38,166 nucleotides of DNA from Micavibrio sp. GTDB lineage: Bacteria; Pseudomonadota; Alphaproteobacteria; Micavibrionales; Micavibrionaceae. This document shows, piece by piece, positions 1-8,126 of the stretch (position 1 is its first letter; each line of letters starts with the position of its first letter). A model generated the notes under the pieces. It did no database searches and had not been told where the DNA came from. It worked only from the letters and a program-made list of their open reading frames with translations. Made by a program: the position numbers and the translations under genes. The stretch is from assembly GCA_030824805.1 (NCBI GenBank), contig JAPJRC010000008.1, positions 18,640 to 56,805 of the forward strand. Direction: 5' to 3'.

Positions 1-76
1 GGGCGGCCTGCAAAGCCAGGCCGAGCGCGAATTGTTTGAAGCGTTGCAAAAGGGCAAGCCCCGCAGGATGGCCTAG
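1..76 (+). CDS. C-terminal end of an unidentified protein (5' end outside window)
   Basis: An open frame runs from the window edge (frame starting at base 2) to a TAG at 74-76 and gives the last 24 residues of a protein, a charged tail ending in KGKPRRMA. The TAG is followed at once by the ATG of the MotE-like gene, so the two are almost certainly co-transcribed and translationally coupled. The tail is too short to assign. In some Rhodospirillales flagellar clusters a small DUF6468 protein sits just upstream of the MotE gene, and that is a guess from context only. Confidence 0.5.
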   Translation, partial: GGLQSQAERELFEALQKGKPRRMA

Positions 77-838
77 ATGTCCGGTTCCCGTCTTCTTCCC
101 GCCCTGATGGTTGTCGCCGCGATCTGCTTTGGATTGCGGTTCAGCCAGGTGATGGCGCAGATTTACGATCGCAACCATGAATCCCCTGTCGCGTCCGTAT
201 CGTTGCCCGCAGATCTTGCAAAAATCGAAACCGCCGCCGGAGCACCGGCGCCTTCACAAGAAGGTCTCAAGAATTCCGCAGCACCGGCCGATGCCGCCGC
301 TGAGGCACCCGCGCCGGCGGGAAAGCCGGTGATCGAAGCACCTTCGCTCGGAGAACCGCCGAAAGCGGACGAGGGGTGGAAGGGCGCAGACGATCTCGAC
401 GATGAATACTCCGATGTGAAGATGGAATTGTTTTCCGACCTGTCCAAGCGCCGCAAGGATCTCGAGACCAAGGAAAAGGAACTCGTGATGCGCGAGGCGC
501 TTCTCAAAGCCGCGCAGTCGGAGCTTGAGCAAAAGACCAACGAGTTGAACGGCATCAAATCCGAGATCGAAGAGCTGCTCAAGAAACAGACGGAGCAGGA
601 AGACAAGCGGATCGCCAGTCTTGTGAAAATATACGAAGGTATGAAGGCCAAGGATGCCGCGCGTATTTTCGATTCCCTTGAGATGGAAGTGCTCCTGCAG
701 GTCGTGACGAAAATGTCGGAGCGTAAATCCGCCCCGATTATCGCCGCCATGCAGGCCGAAAAGGCCAGAAACCTTACCATTCTGCTCGCCGAGCAGAACA
801 AATTACCGGACTTGCCGACCCTGCCGGTTACGCAGTAA
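77..838 (+). CDS. motE: MotE-like flagellar protein (MgtE-N-like domain)
   Basis: A 253-residue inner-membrane or periplasmic protein. A hydrophobic segment at about residues 7-28 should be a signal anchor. It is followed by an Ala/Pro-rich linker (about 40-100), a charged coiled coil (about 118-182) and a C-terminal domain (about 183-245) with the MgtE-N-type pattern EGMKAKDAARIFDSLE and a helical repeat. This order is that of the MotE family. In rhizobia MotE assists the periplasmic motor protein MotC, and in many alphaproteobacteria the gene lies in flagellar clusters. Here it precedes cheY and cheZ, which supports a motility role. The ATG abuts the preceding TAG. The flagellar role is inferred from family and context; the symbol is a family label and does not claim orthology to the rhizobial protein. 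Confidence 0.75.
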   Translation: MSGSRLLPALMVVAAICFGLRFSQVMAQIYDRNHESPVASVSLPADLAKIETAAGAPAPSQEGLKNSAAPADAAAEAPAPAGKPVIEAPSLGEPPKADEGWKGADDLDDEYSDVKMELFSDLSKRRKDLETKEKELVMREALLKAAQSELEQKTNELNGIKSEIEELLKKQTEQEDKRIASLVKIYEGMKAKDAARIFDSLEMEVLLQVVTKMSERKSAPIIAAMQAEKARNLTILLAEQNKLPDLPTLPVTQ

Positions 839-901
839 ACTCAGGGCATAGTCTTTTTATTTTTCTAAGTATTTCTTTATCCGGAATATCCCGATATGCC
901 G

Positions 902-916
902 TTAGTACGCGGTTAA
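902..916 (+). promoter_or_regulatory. CtrA-like binding site upstream of cheY
   Basis: In the 152-bp gap before cheY the sequence reads TTAG-N7-TTAA, one mismatch from the CtrA consensus TTAA-N7-TTAA, and the right half continues as the typical TTAACCA. It lies about 75 bp before the cheY start. CtrA often controls motility genes in alphaproteobacteria and CckA is encoded in this window. The site is a pattern match only. Confidence 0.4.
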
Positions 917-990
917 CCAATTTGCGGCATACTGGGCAGGTATTCAGGGATTATTCCGCCTAAATTCAAGATATTTCATAGGAGATTACA

Positions 991-1386
991 GTGGCCGTTG
1001 ACAAGAATATGAACGTTCTGGTTGTGGACGATTACCAGACCATGATCCGCATCATCAAGAACCTTCTGAAGCAGCTTGGCTTCAACAATATTGATGAAGC
1101 TACAGACGGCACGGCCGCGTATGAGCTTATCAGCCAGAAGAAATACGGGTTGGTGATTTCCGACTGGAACATGGAGCCTATGTCCGGCCTCGAGCTTTTG
1201 AAAAAGGTCCGCGCCACAAGCGAGAACGACAATATCAGCAAAGTTCCGTTCATCATGGTCACGGCCGAGAGCAAGACGGAAAACGTTATCGCCGCGAAAC
1301 AGGCGGGCGTGAACAATTATATCGTCAAGCCGTTCAACGCGGAGACGCTTAAAACGAAAATCGCCAGCGTTATCGGCGAATTCTAA
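991..1386 (+). CDS. cheY: CheY chemotaxis response regulator
   Basis: A 131-residue stand-alone receiver domain. The acidic pair D13-D14, the phospho-acceptor D58 in SDWNM, T91 and K113 in VKPF all sit where CheY needs them, and there is no output domain. Phospho-CheY binds the flagellar switch (FliM/FliN) and changes rotation. The start is GTG at 991 with GGAGA at 981-985, an ideal distance. The next gene is a CheZ-like phosphatase 29 bp downstream, so the pair forms a signal and signal-termination unit. A CtrA-like site lies upstream. Confidence 0.95.
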   Translation: MAVDKNMNVLVVDDYQTMIRIIKNLLKQLGFNNIDEATDGTAAYELISQKKYGLVISDWNMEPMSGLELLKKVRATSENDNISKVPFIMVTAESKTENVIAAKQAGVNNYIVKPFNAETLKTKIASVIGEF

Positions 1387-1415
1387 AATCAATTATCCGT
1401 TAGGAAAAGCATACT

Positions 1416-2012
1416 ATGTCCAATACCCCAAAATATGGCCGGGGACAGGTGATCGAGATCATCAATTCGGTCGTGAACAAAATCGACACCGGCAATGATC
1501 GTCGCGAGGTGTTTTTGCATCTGGCAGAGCTGGCGCAAATCATCGATTCCTTGAAAAAAGAAATCTCGCTGCAACGCCCGGACCATGTGAAAAATTCGCA
1601 CATTCCCGAAGCCACGGACGAGCTCGACGCTGTTGTTACAGCCACCGCCGAGGCAACGAACACGATCATGACGGTGTGCGAGGATATTCAGGAACTGGCC
1701 GCAAAGGCGGACCCTGAAATCCGTGACGCCATCAACGCCAAGACGGGCGAGATTTTCGAAGCCTGCAGCTTCCAGGACATTACCGGCCAGCGTATCAGGA
1801 AGGTTGTTTCCACGCTTGCGGTGATAGAGGAAAAGATCGACAGCATCATGAGCACGCTGAGCGACAAGGTCGGCGTTGCCATGTCCGGTGAAAAGCTGGA
1901 GAAGGTGGTGTCGGTCGAGGACGAGAAAAGCCTCCTCAACGGTCCGCAAATGGCCGACAAGGCGATCACGCAGGCCGATATCGACAAGCTTCTGGCTGAA
2001 TTCGACAACTAG
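1416..2012 (+). CDS. cheZ: CheZ-like CheY-P phosphatase
   Basis: A 198-residue, largely helical protein. The phosphatase signature FQDITGQRI is at residues 119-127, placing D121 and Q125 at the positions of E. coli CheZ D143 and Q147, the residues that orient the attacking water on CheY-P. The last residues (QADIDKLLAEF) match the C-terminal amphipathic helix by which CheZ docks on CheY. It sits directly after cheY. Many alphaproteobacteria lack CheZ and use phosphate sinks, so its presence here is informative. The gene ends with TAG at 2010-2012. Confidence 0.9.
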   Translation: MSNTPKYGRGQVIEIINSVVNKIDTGNDRREVFLHLAELAQIIDSLKKEISLQRPDHVKNSHIPEATDELDAVVTATAEATNTIMTVCEDIQELAAKADPEIRDAINAKTGEIFEACSFQDITGQRIRKVVSTLAVIEEKIDSIMSTLSDKVGVAMSGEKLEKVVSVEDEKSLLNGPQMADKAITQADIDKLLAEFDN

Positions 2013-2021
2013 GAATTCGTT

Positions 2022-2048
2022 CGCAGCGTTTTATTGAAAAGCGCTGCG
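2022..2048 (+). repeat. Hairpin between cheZ and the TPR gene
   Basis: CGCAGCG (2022-2028) is matched by CGCTGCG (2042-2048) around a 13-nt loop, ten bases after the cheZ stop. No T-tract follows, so it is not a classic intrinsic terminator. It could be an mRNA-end stabiliser or chance. Confidence 0.3.
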
Positions 2049-2125
2049 CACAGAAGGCGTGTAAAACCTTTTATATCATAGGCCTGAAGCTTGTTCTTTG
2101 ACAGGCGCTATGGCAGGGTTTTTCT

Positions 2126-5100
2126 ATGCGGTTCCTGCATCTTACCATCATGTTTTTCGCGCTGGCGGGCTTTGTCCTGTCCGCACCCGCGCTCGCGCAG
2201 GATGCCGTGTCGGCGCGGACAGGATCGCACAAGGGATATGCGCGTCTTGTGTTCGAATGGCCTTCGAAGCCGGAATATTCGCTTTCGAAAGAGGGCGACC
2301 GTCTCAAGATCCGCTTTTCCAAGGCCGCAACTCTGGACGCCGCAGGCATAAGCGCTTCGGATTCCAACATCAGAAAAGTGGAAGTGCTTTCTTCGGCATC
2401 CGAACCTTTGCAGGTTGCGGTGACCATTCCATCGGGCAGCCGTTTCCGTGATTTCGTGGTTGCCAGCAAGTTGATCCTCGACGTGTATGATTCCAGTGAT
2501 GCGGAAAAGCCGACGCAGCCTGCGCCGACGCCTGAGCCGGCAACAAAGGCGCCGAAGTCTGCGGAAAAGCCTGCAGAGACCCAAGCGGCAGAGCCCGCGC
2601 CTGTGAAGGAAGAGCCTGCGACCGCACCGCAACCTGCGGAAACAGAACCCGCGCCCGCGCCGAAAGGCGATTTCAGCAGAACGCCCGCCGAGAGCGCAAA
2701 ACCTGCACCGGTTGACAACGTAGAATCCAATAGCGTGCCATCGAAATTCGAGCCGCATGCGATCACACTCACCAGCACCACAAGCACGGGTTTGGCCGTG
2801 TTCATGCGCAACGGCATGTTGTGGGTGATTGTGGACAATGCGGAGCTGCCGTCAGGTCCGCAAATAACCGGACCTTCCAAAGACAATCTTCCGCCGCTGG
2901 AAAAGATAGAAATTCCAAATGGCGCTGCCTATCGCATGGATCTTCCGGAAGGCGCGAATGTCTCTGCCGAAGGCGGCGGGCTCAGCTGGCGTATCGCGCT
3001 TTCGCCAACCGCACAGAAAATTCCTTCCGGTGCGATCCCCGTTACCGAAGGCGGTGCGCTGGAATGGCCTTTGCGCGAGATGCGCAATATCATCAGCTTC
3101 ACGGACCCTATGGTTGGCGACACGATCACGGTTGTAACTTCGCCGAACGCAACGCAATCGACGGGCTTGTCCCGCGACTTCGTCAATCTTCGCACGCTGG
3201 ACAGCGTGGTGGGGCTTGCCTATGTCGCAAAATCAGACGATGTGAAGGCAACAAAAACCCTCGACACGGTGAAGGTCAGCAGACCCGAAGGATTGTCCCT
3301 GTCGGCGGGCGGCGACATGAAGCCCGAACAAATTCGCAAGGCCATGAACGAGGAACCCGCGAAAGAAGAAACGCCCCCTGCGGAAACGCATGAAGAAGAC
3401 GCCAAACACGAAGAGCCAGCGCATGCCGAAGAGGGCGCGGCACCACCAGACGAGCATCCGGAAGAAGCCGAAGGCAAACACGAACTGGAAGAGCTTGCGC
3501 ACAAAGCGGGGCCCGCAATGTCTGTCGAGGAACTTGCCAAAGCGGGTGAGGAGAAGCCGACCGGAAACAATATTTACAATTTCGGCAGCTGGGAAATGGG
3601 CGGCGTACAGGCACTCGACGAAAATATGCATGTGCTGATGACAGAGCTATCCAACAAGAAAGAGGAAAGCCGCCCCGAAGATTTCATGACCATGGCGAAA
3701 ATGAATGTCGCAAACAACCGTGGTGCGGAAGCGCTCGGCCTTATGCGCATTGCGCTCACAAAGGTGCCGGAACTGGAAGACAATCCGGAATTCAACGCGC
3801 TCCGCGGGGCAGCCATGGCACTCTCGTACAAATACGATGAAGCCATTATCGATTTCAGCCGCGAAGGTGTAAAAAAATTCGACGATATCAAGTACTGGAC
3901 GGCATACACGCTTGCGGGTCTGGAAGACTGGAAACAAGCGATTTCCATCATGCCGAAATCATTTGAATCCATAGCATCATATCCAAGCAATATTCGTATT
4001 CCTCTGGTGTTGAGCTTTGCGGAGATTGCACTGCGCGGCGGCGATGCGTCTTTGTCGAAAAGCATTCTTGAAACGTTGCAGCCTGAACTGGGCAAGCTCC
4101 CGCTGCCATACGCATCCAACTGGAATTATCTTGCGGGTGAAGCCGCGCGCCAGAGCGGCGAGCCTGACAAGGCGATTGAATATTGGGAGCCGCTCGTCAA
4201 GAACGGAAAAGACGACCTGTTCCGCGCCAAGGCGGGCCTTTCGCTTACAAAACTTAAGCTCGACCAGAAAAAGATAAAGCCGAACGAGGCGATCAGCACG
4301 CTGGAAGGTCTTCGTTATGCATGGCGGGGGGACGAGCTTGAAACGCTTATCAATTTCCGCCTCGGCCAGATGTATATCGACAACAAGGATTATCTGAAAG
4401 GCCTGACGGTTCTGCGCAACGCGACAACGCTTTCGCCCGGCAGCGAGATGTCCCGCGACATACGCGACTACATGACACGCACATTCCGCGATGTGTTCAA
4501 CAATGACAGGTTAAAGAATATCTCGCCGTTGGAGGCAATCAGCCTGCACGAGGAATTCAAAGATCTTCTTCCACCAGGCGAAGAGGGCGACCGTTTTGTC
4601 GAAAAGCTCGCGGAGCGTCTGGTGGATGCCGATCTTCTGGGCCGCGCCGCATCGCTTCTGGAATATCAGGTGAACAACCGTTTGCAAGGTGACAAGAAAG
4701 CCGAGATCGCCATTCGCCTCGCCGCCATCCGTTTGCTCGACGGCAATCCTGACGGCGCTCTGCGTTCTCTGGAAATCGCGCAGGACACGCTCGATAAAAT
4801 CGGGGGCGTAAAACCTGCAGAAACCAAGCCTGAAGATATCAAGCCCGAAGCGGGTGAGGCCAGCAAGGCCGCGCCTGAAAAAACGACAGCAGACAAAGCC
4901 GATCCCGAAAAGCAGCGCCAGATTTATCTTTTGAAGGCGCGCGCGCTTTCGATGAAGAAAGAAACGGACAAGGCGATGGCAATACTCGAAGGAATGCCGC
5001 CGGATGCGGATGTGAACCGCCTGCGCACCGACATCGCATGGGGCGCGGGACGTTGGGAAGAGGCGGCACTGGCGCTGAACGATCTCATCACGTCCGAAGA

Positions 5101-5518
5101 TATTTCGGCCAAGCGTCCGCTCACCGATTACCAGCGCGACCTTATTCTGAACCGTGCCATCTCGCTCAACCTGTCGGGCAACCGCGTTGCGCTTGCGAAT
5201 TTGCGGGAACGCTACAACGCGCAAATGGCGAACACGACCAAAGGACAGGTGTTTGAAATTGTCACGCGTCCGCGCCGCGCCGATATGATCGGCAGCCGTC
5301 AGGCGATAGATTCCATGATATCGGAAATCGACCTGTTCAAAGGATTTCTTGATGGATATGCCAAGATGGATGCCAAGCCTGAAGCAAAAGCGCCAGCGGC
5401 GGTGAAAGAGCCCGTGCCTGCGGATGGGAAAGCGCCCGCATCTGGCGCAGAATTAGAAGCCAAGAAAACGGTGACCACACTGCCGGAAGAAGCGCCGGCA
5501 GGGACGGAAGCGCATTAA
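2126..5518 (+). CDS. Large secreted protein: AMIN-like N-terminus, low-complexity linkers, TPR repeats
   Basis: A 1130-residue protein with a Sec signal peptide (residues 1-24, ending ALAQ). Residues about 30-110 look like an AMIN-type beta domain of envelope proteins (YARLVFEWP, then a DxxKIRF-like strand). A Pro/Ala/Glu linker follows (115-205), then a beta-rich segment (210-400), an acidic His/Glu/Pro stretch (about 410-470) and a long helical array with TPR-like spacing (about 500-1040). A second Ala/Pro/Lys-rich tail closes the protein. It is probably a periplasmic scaffold. It follows cheY-cheZ in a flagellar region, so a motor- or envelope-linked role is plausible but unproven. RBS GGCAGGG at 2112-2118. 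Its stop overlaps that of the convergent FkbM gene by two bases. Confidence 0.8.
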   Translation: MRFLHLTIMFFALAGFVLSAPALAQDAVSARTGSHKGYARLVFEWPSKPEYSLSKEGDRLKIRFSKAATLDAAGISASDSNIRKVEVLSSASEPLQVAVTIPSGSRFRDFVVASKLILDVYDSSDAEKPTQPAPTPEPATKAPKSAEKPAETQAAEPAPVKEEPATAPQPAETEPAPAPKGDFSRTPAESAKPAPVDNVESNSVPSKFEPHAITLTSTTSTGLAVFMRNGMLWVIVDNAELPSGPQITGPSKDNLPPLEKIEIPNGAAYRMDLPEGANVSAEGGGLSWRIALSPTAQKIPSGAIPVTEGGALEWPLREMRNIISFTDPMVGDTITVVTSPNATQSTGLSRDFVNLRTLDSVVGLAYVAKSDDVKATKTLDTVKVSRPEGLSLSAGGDMKPEQIRKAMNEEPAKEETPPAETHEEDAKHEEPAHAEEGAAPPDEHPEEAEGKHELEELAHKAGPAMSVEELAKAGEEKPTGNNIYNFGSWEMGGVQALDENMHVLMTELSNKKEESRPEDFMTMAKMNVANNRGAEALGLMRIALTKVPELEDNPEFNALRGAAMALSYKYDEAIIDFSREGVKKFDDIKYWTAYTLAGLEDWKQAISIMPKSFESIASYPSNIRIPLVLSFAEIALRGGDASLSKSILETLQPELGKLPLPYASNWNYLAGEAARQSGEPDKAIEYWEPLVKNGKDDLFRAKAGLSLTKLKLDQKKIKPNEAISTLEGLRYAWRGDELETLINFRLGQMYIDNKDYLKGLTVLRNATTLSPGSEMSRDIRDYMTRTFRDVFNNDRLKNISPLEAISLHEEFKDLLPPGEEGDRFVEKLAERLVDADLLGRAASLLEYQVNNRLQGDKKAEIAIRLAAIRLLDGNPDGALRSLEIAQDTLDKIGGVKPAETKPEDIKPEAGEASKAAPEKTTADKADPEKQRQIYLLKARALSMKKETDKAMAILEGMPPDADVNRLRTDIAWGAGRWEEAALALNDLITSEDISAKRPLTDYQRDLILNRAISLNLSGNRVALANLRERYNAQMANTTKGQVFEIVTRPRRADMIGSRQAIDSMISEIDLFKGFLDGYAKMDAKPEAKAPAAVKEPVPADGKAPASGAELEAKKTVTTLPEEAPAGTEAH

Positions 5519-6294
5519 AGGCCCAAACCGCGCGAGAAATAGTGCGTGTTGTGAACGACCGGCCCGTGTTTGAATCCAAGCCCTTTGAATTTCTCCACCA
5601 TTTCATCCGGCGTAACATTTATGCCGGTCTGGGACGGGTGGTGCAATTCAATCGCGATCTGGCGGCATTTGTCGAGAGAATGCGCATCGTGTTCGAGGAT
5701 CAGGATTTCTGCGCCTTCCGCGTCGCATATCAGCGAATAGCCATTTTGCGCGTGTTCGTTGACTATCGATGACAAAGACCGCACCGGCACGTCTATGGTC
5801 TCGAAATTATTTCGTGCTTTCGATGTTTCCAAAAGGCTCGAACCCAGAGATCTTTTTTGCGCAAAAGCATGTGTTTCGCCTTCGTGCGTGGGCGCGCCAA
5901 CGGCAACGGGCAGAATTTCAACCTGATGGCCTTTCACCACATCGCTGATGTTCTTTTCAAGAAAGGGAATGGCCTGAGGGTTTGCTTCCACGCATATCAG
6001 TTTTCCGTTGTCGCTCAGCTTGTCTTTCAATGCGGCCCGCGAAACGACGCCGATATTGGCGCCAATCTCTATGATGGTGTTGTCGGTTTCAAAATGGCTG
6101 TCGAGGATTTCCATTTCGGCTTTTTCGTAGTTGCCGGTCCATAGATGAAAATAATCGTAAGGGTGGAAACCTTTCGGCACATCAAAGCGCACGCCATCGG
6201 GAGTCCGCGCCCAGCCCACCATATCGACCGCAACGCGCAGGGGCGGCACGGCAACCGCTTTCAAAACCTTTTTAAGAATACCTTTGGGTGTCAT
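5515..6294 (-). CDS. FkbM-family SAM-dependent methyltransferase
   Basis: A 259-residue protein with a Rossmann SAM-binding motif, IIEIGANIGVVSRAAL, and the later acidic LICVEAN. The C-terminal part has the family pattern LICDAEGAEILIL and IAIELHH. FkbM enzymes O-methylate sugars or secondary metabolites; the substrate cannot be read from sequence. The gene lies 66 bp downstream of fliP on the same strand, so it may be the last gene of the fhlB-fliO-fliP transcript. Some FkbM genes belong to surface-glycan or flagellin-glycan loci. There are no glycosyltransferases here, so a flagellar link is speculative. Confidence 0.85.
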   Translation of the reverse strand: MTPKGILKKVLKAVAVPPLRVAVDMVGWARTPDGVRFDVPKGFHPYDYFHLWTGNYEKAEMEILDSHFETDNTIIEIGANIGVVSRAALKDKLSDNGKLICVEANPQAIPFLEKNISDVVKGHQVEILPVAVGAPTHEGETHAFAQKRSLGSSLLETSKARNNFETIDVPVRSLSSIVNEHAQNGYSLICDAEGAEILILEHDAHSLDKCRQIAIELHHPSQTGINVTPDEMVEKFKGLGFKHGPVVHNTHYFSRGLGL

Positions 6295-6360
6295 GCGCGA
6301 ACGGTACTAATCTGATCGCAATATGTCAATAAAAGGAAAAGGTTGTTTTAAAACAGGAGG

Positions 6361-7143
6361 CTAGCCGGCGGGGCTGGCAGGGGTGCCGCTGAAACTTTGC
6401 ACCAGCGAGCCGCAGATGAGATACCAGCCATCGACCAGAACAAAGAATATGATCTTGAACGGTAGCGAGATCATGACAGGCGGCAACATCATCATACCCA
6501 TCGACATGAGGATGGAGGCGGTCACCATGTCGATGATCACAAACGGCATAAAGAGCATGAAACCGATTTCGAACGCGCGGCGCAGTTCGGAGATCATGAA
6601 GGATGGAATGAGGACGTGCAGCGGAATGTCTTCCGCGTTTTCAAATGGGCCTTCGTTGGAAAGGCCGACGAACAATTCCAGATCCGTCTCCCGCACATGC
6701 TTCATCATAAAATCATGGAAAGGCGCGACGGTGCGATCGAAAGCCTGCTCTTCGTCAATCTCCGCCTGCATCAAGGGTTGCACGCCGTTGTCATAGGCGG
6801 CCTTGAGAGTCGGGCTCATGATAAAGAAGGTGAGGAACAACGCGAGGGAGATCATCACCGAGTTGGGTGGAGTCTGTTGAATACCCATGGCGGTCCGCAG
6901 GAACGACAGCACGACGATGATCCGCGTGAACGAGGTCATCATGATGAGGATCGACGGCGCGAGGGAAAGGATGGTGAGCAGCGCCACCATCTGGATCAGG
7001 CGGCCGGAAACGGTGCCGTCTTCCTGTGCGCCGAGATCGAGCGTTACGGCCTGTGCAAAGGCGGAATGGGAAAGCGCGATGGCCGTAACCACGCCCGCGA
7101 GCAGGGCGAAGAAGCTTTTGCCATTCCAGAAGCGCTTAGACAT
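6361..7143 (-). CDS. fliP: FliP flagellar type III export gate protein
   Basis: A core membrane subunit of the flagellar export gate (the FliPQR pore). From the ATG at 7143 it has 260 residues, with a cleavable signal peptide (about 1-31, ending SAFAQA) typical of FliP. The family core follows: MMTSFTRIIVVLSFLRTA, TPPNSVMISLALFLTFFIM, and the C-terminal FMISELRRAFEIGFMLFMPFVIIDM. The frame stays open 24 codons upstream (GTG/ATG at 7215), but the 7143 ATG overlaps the fliO stop by 8 nt and starts directly at the signal peptide, so I prefer it. fliO, the 84-residue gene and fhlB lie upstream in the same operon. Confidence 0.95.
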   Translation of the reverse strand: MSKRFWNGKSFFALLAGVVTAIALSHSAFAQAVTLDLGAQEDGTVSGRLIQMVALLTILSLAPSILIMMTSFTRIIVVLSFLRTAMGIQQTPPNSVMISLALFLTFFIMSPTLKAAYDNGVQPLMQAEIDEEQAFDRTVAPFHDFMMKHVRETDLELFVGLSNEGPFENAEDIPLHVLIPSFMISELRRAFEIGFMLFMPFVIIDMVTASILMSMGMMMLPPVMISLPFKIIFFVLVDGWYLICGSLVQSFSGTPASPAG

Positions 7144-7408
7144 CTTTTCTTTCGATATTGGTTTCGACCACAGTTTCACCGTTTGCGCCAAGGATGACAA
7201 GATGTTCCTTGTCATCGCGGCGAAGGATCAACGCTTTTCTTCGCGCATCAAGCGGCAGGATTTCGACGATCTTCAAACGGCGCTTGTCGGCAGGGACAAG
7301 ACCGACATTGCCGAGGCCGACTTTTTTCAGGATCAGCGCCAGCCCGCCCATCATGCCGAGGACGAGGGCAAGGGCGGCAAAAAACTTCAGGTAATCGACC
7401 GCTTCCAT
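7136..7408 (-). CDS. fliO: FliO flagellar assembly protein
   Basis: A 90-residue protein with one transmembrane helix (residues 6-28, rich in Leu, Ala and Gly). A short cytoplasmic domain follows, with the FliO pattern LKIVEILPLDARRKALILRR then DKEHLVILGANGETVVE. FliO helps assemble the FliP ring. The ATG at 7408 is two bases after the stop of the preceding 84-residue gene, and its stop overlaps the fliP start by 8 nt, a tight fliO-fliP arrangement. The open frame extends upstream to 7945, but that part overlaps two other genes and is not FliO-like. Confidence 0.9.
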   Translation of the reverse strand: MEAVDYLKFFAALALVLGMMGGLALILKKVGLGNVGLVPADKRRLKIVEILPLDARRKALILRRDDKEHLVILGANGETVVETNIERKDV

Positions 7409-7410
7409 CG

Positions 7411-7665
7411 TTATTTCTTGCCGCTTTCTTTGTAAGCGACCAGCGCGTTGCTGAGGCTTTCGAGGCTGCCTATCAGTTCGGCCATCATCGGCTGGATATC
7501 GCGTGCGTCGGCGGGCGGCAGGGTGACGGCCTTGTTGCAGATGATCGCGACATCGTGGTCGAGTCCGGAAAGATCCATGATCTTGCCTTCGCGCACCGCG
7601 TCTTCGGCGCTGCGGATAAATTCGGTCAGTTTTTCCATCTTGTCGCGGATTTGGTCGGGCTTCAT
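7411..7665 (-). CDS. Small helical protein in flagellar operon, unknown function
   Basis: An 84-residue acidic, wholly helical protein with no membrane segment. Two amphipathic helices (about 4-27 and 56-80) flank a segment with the patterns DLSGLDHDV and TLPPADARDI. The size and helix pattern recall FlgN/FliT-type export chaperones, but I do not recognise a named family. It is coupled to fhlB by an ATGA overlap (7662-7665) and ends two bases before fliO, so it is surely translated as part of the export operon. A chaperone or export-regulator role is inferred from position only. Confidence 0.75.
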   Translation of the reverse strand: MKPDQIRDKMEKLTEFIRSAEDAVREGKIMDLSGLDHDVAIICNKAVTLPPADARDIQPMMAELIGSLESLSNALVAYKESGKK

Positions 7666-8075
7666 CGTGCGGGATCTTTCGGCGGTGTCCTGGATGGTTG
7701 GGATTGTTTCTTTCCATCCATATCATCCCGCAGGACGGCATCAAAGGGGTTTGGCTCGCCGTTTGCACGATACACATAATAAAGGATCTCGGCGATGGCC
7801 ATAAAGGCTTCGGACGGGATGGGAGATTCGAGTTCAACCGCGGCCAGCATCTCGGCCAGCGGCGCGTCCTCCTTGACCTTGATGTCGTTGTCGAAGGCCA
7901 GTTGCAGGATTTTCTCGGCAATATTTCCCCGGCCAGCGGCCACAACCTGCGGGACCTTGCGTTCGGCAGAGCGATCTTTCACCGCCACAGCCGTTTTGCG
8001 CCCGTGATTTTCTTTTAAATTCAGTGGCTTGAGCGGGTCTTGTGGATCGTCTTCGGGGGTGTTGGCCAATGGCAC
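7662..8075 (-). CDS. FhlB-like protein (FlhB C-terminal domain homologue)
   Basis: A 137-residue soluble protein. Residues about 40-110 resemble the cytoplasmic C-terminal domain of FlhB/YscU export-switch proteins (VPQVVAAGRGNIAEKILQLA, DNDIKVKEDAPLAEML, IPSEAFMAIAEILYYVYR). It lacks FlhB's membrane domain and the NPTH autocleavage loop. Such FhlB proteins can stand in for the FlhB C-terminal domain in switching export substrate. The start is GTG at 8075; no ATG lies upstream. That start codon is complementary to part of the -24 element of the divergent flgB promoter. A full FlhB is encoded at 10941-12014. Confidence 0.85.
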   Translation of the reverse strand: MPLANTPEDDPQDPLKPLNLKENHGRKTAVAVKDRSAERKVPQVVAAGRGNIAEKILQLAFDNDIKVKEDAPLAEMLAAVELESPIPSEAFMAIAEILYYVYRANGEPNPFDAVLRDDMDGKKQSQPSRTPPKDPAR

Positions 8076-8085
8076 AGTTCCTGCA
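8070..8085 (+). promoter_or_regulatory. Sigma-54 (-24/-12) promoter of the flgB operon
   Basis: TGGCAC-N5-CTGCA matches the RpoN consensus TGGCAC-N5-TTGCA with one mismatch. The invariant GG (8071-8072) and GC (8083-8084) have the required ten bases between them. Transcription would start near 8096, about 30 bases before the flgB ATG, which has GGGA at 8117-8120. Sigma-54 control of rod and hook genes is established in Caulobacter and many other bacteria. It implies an RpoN and a FlbD/FlrC-type activator elsewhere in the genome. Confidence 0.8.
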
Positions 8086-8126
8086 AGGTTCTCTTCGGTA
8101 ATTTATTAGAGGCTATGGGATAACGG

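Noticed and set aside
6344..6355. Perfect palindrome TGTTTTAAAACA just after fliP
   Set aside because: Zero loop and no T-tract, so neither a terminator nor a strong hairpin; AT-rich palindromes of this length occur by chance.
7144..7215. Upstream extension of fliP
   Set aside because: It would lie inside fliO, and the ATG at 7143 starts a normal signal peptide with an 8-nt overlap to fliO.
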